From JAWOJF01 sp046481785 (GTDB lineage: Bacteria; Bacteroidota; Ignavibacteria; Ignavibacteriales; Ignavibacteriaceae), in contig JAWOJF010000201.1 in assembly GCA_046481785.1 (NCBI GenBank), forward strand, positions 1-16,533: DNA of 16,533 nucleotides, in the 5' to 3' direction. Shown here piece after piece: positions 15,632 through 16,533 of the stretch (position 1 is its first letter; every line of letters starts with the position of its first letter). The position numbers were made by a program, and so were the translations under genes. The notes under the pieces are model-generated. The model worked only from the letters and a program-made list of their open reading frames with translations. It had not been told where the DNA came from and did no database searches.

Positions 15632-15686
15632 AAACACCCGGGTTTAAATTAAGGAGACTTTCCCTTTACTTATGTCCCGGGTGTTT
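15632..15686. terminator. Bidirectional terminator between converging genes
   Basis: AAACACCCGGG (15632-15642) pairs perfectly with CCCGGGTGTTT (15676-15686). The 33-base loop contains a minor inner pairing. T-rich sequence follows on the plus strand (TTTGTTTATAA), and on the minus strand the reverse complement of 15618-15634 is T-rich. It lies between the stop of the oxidoreductase at 15627 and the stop of the minus-strand receptor at 15689, so it can serve both. Confidence 0.8.
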
Positions 15687-15688
15687 GT

Positions 15689-16423
15689 TTATAACCTTAT
15701 CTTCACCCCGCCATTTATTATTCTTCCATCTGTTGGCGCAAATATTTCCGCAAAATCCGGAGCTGAAATACTGCCGGTGTACACCGGTCCATAATCCGAT
15801 TGTTTGGTATCAAAAATATTTTCGAAATTAAGAAAAACGCTTATGTTACCAAATCCTTTTTCAATCATTAAACCGTTAACCCAGTAATCTGAAGTTGTTG
15901 TACCGGTACTTAGCTTTTGTTTCCCGGTGTAGTAACCTTCAATCCCAATCCTGAGATTTCCATGCTGCTCATACATCAATACTATACCCAGCTTGTTTTT
16001 AGGCGTAAGAGGGAATGGCCTGTCATCATTACTGGAATGCTGTCTTGCATCAGTAAATGTATATCCGGTAAACAGTTTATAATCTCTGTAAGTTACTTTT
16101 ATATTTGTTTCTATTCCTTCAGTATCATAATGTCCGTCAAAAGATTCAAATGAATAAAGATTACCCTGTACATTATTAACAAGTATAACCGGATCAGTTA
16201 TCCTTGTATAAAAGAAAAGATTATTTACTGACAGAGTTACTTCATCAGCAATAATAGTTTTATAATTTAGATCGAAGTTCAATCCGTAAGACTTTTCTGA
16301 TTGAAGTTCTCCCTGTGGAAGAGGTAGGATGTTTCTGAAATTTAACTCTTCTGCTTTTTCAGTAAAAACCTCCGGCAGCTTATAACCTAAACCTCCGCCC
16401 AAACGTGAGGTTAACTTATCATT
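15689..16423 (-). pseudogene. C-terminal part of a TonB-dependent outer-membrane receptor (5' end replaced)
   Basis: About 244 residues of a TonB-dependent receptor beta-barrel are present, taking up a siderophore, metal complex, vitamin or sugar across the outer membrane. The fragment opens with LTSRLGGGLGYKLPEVF, a conserved block in the barrel of such receptors. Alternating strand/turn patterns follow, such as FYTRITDPVILVNN, GIETNIKVTYRDYKLFTGYTF and NISVFLNFENIFDTKQSDYGP, and the end GGVKIRL is a typical closing barrel strand. The signal peptide, TonB box, plug domain and first half of the barrel are missing because the sequence changes to unrelated DNA at about 16424. The native gene is probably intact in the organism; the truncation reflects the junction. 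It converges with the oxidoreductase gene and shares its terminator. The ligand cannot be deduced. Confidence 0.83.
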
Positions 16424-16533
16424 CGAGCTGACGATCACGTCCCAGGGGCGATGTTCGCCGACCGCTTCGCGCATCTGCTGCCAGCCTTTTTCGCTGAGAG
16501 GATCATCGGTCTGGCCGCGATATCTTCTCCCGC
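16424..16533 (-). pseudogene. Histidine phosphatase fragment of foreign, GC-rich origin
   Basis: On the minus strand, from the window edge, 36 residues read GRRYRGQTDDPLSEKGW, then QQMREAVGEHRPWDVIVSS. This matches the N-terminal region of histidine phosphatase (phosphoglycerate-mutase/alpha-ribazole phosphatase-like) proteins just after their RHG motif, where YxGxxDxPLSxxGxxQ is followed by a strand ending in SSPLxR. Here the next residues are not PLxR but TonB-receptor sequence. By hand count 64 of 103 bases in 16431-16533 are G or C (62%), against 41 of 100 in the preceding stretch. Codon use and the residues suggest a gammaproteobacterial-type source. The RHG catalytic histidine would lie outside the window. 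The first methionine in this frame, at 16474, is not a real start. Confidence 0.8.

Noticed and set aside
15689..16474. A single 261-residue TonB-receptor-like gene starting at 16474
   Set aside because: The first 17 residues belong to a histidine phosphatase and the frame stays open to the window edge. The methionine is internal to that foreign fragment, so the entry was split in two.

Overview
The window looks like chromosome of a low-GC member of the Bacteroidota/Ignavibacteria group. The main evidence is two secreted proteins, ending at 4040 and 13339, that carry a C-terminal type IX secretion sorting domain of the NYPNPFNP / IYDLLG / SGxYxY type common in Ignavibacteria. A lipoprotein, a TonB-dependent receptor and AT-rich intergenic DNA fit the same picture. 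No rRNA, tRNA, CRISPR array or transposase gene was seen.

Layout. 1-145: AT-rich leader with a small GC hairpin and a 7-bp tandem repeat. 146-886: recO. 968-2458: HtrA/DegP periplasmic protease, closed by a strong terminator. 2733-4040: secreted alpha/beta-hydrolase (esterase-like) with a T9SS tail. 4041-4409: gene-free AT-rich region with a possible promoter/operator. 4410-5789: lipoprotein of the cellobiose/mannobiose 2-epimerase family, followed by a terminator. 6112-13339: a probable operon of GPH-family sugar symporter, GH130 mannoside phosphorylase, GH94 beta-glucoside phosphorylase, YghZ-type aldo/keto reductase and T9SS-secreted SMP-30/gluconolactonase. 13364-13540: a REPIN-like inverted pair of GTAG-headed hairpins. 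13574-15627: an extended SDR and a Gfo/Idh/MocA oxidoreductase. 15632-15686: bidirectional terminator. 15689-16423 (minus strand): C-terminal part of a TonB-dependent receptor. 16424-16533 (minus strand): GC-rich fragment of an unrelated histidine phosphatase.

How the genes could work together. The core is energy-conserving breakdown of beta-1,4-linked disaccharides. The epimerase interconverts the reducing-end sugar (glucose/mannose) of cellobiose or mannobiose, the GPH symporter imports the sugar, and GH130 and GH94 split it with phosphate to give mannose-1-P or glucose-1-P. The neighbouring lactonase and three oxidoreductases suggest that oxidised sugars (aldonic acids or lactones) may also be handled. 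The GH94 protein lacks the acceptor-side signature I associate with true cellobiose phosphorylases, so a cellobionate-type substrate is a reasonable hypothesis, not a demonstrated one.

The clearest anomaly is the right end. At about 16424-16430 the reading frame passes without a stop from a TonB-receptor barrel into a histidine phosphatase of about 62% GC. This is most likely an assembly chimera at a contig end. I do not see a wholly unknown system; the phosphorolysis cluster with its secreted lactonase and lipoprotein epimerase is the most interesting biology.
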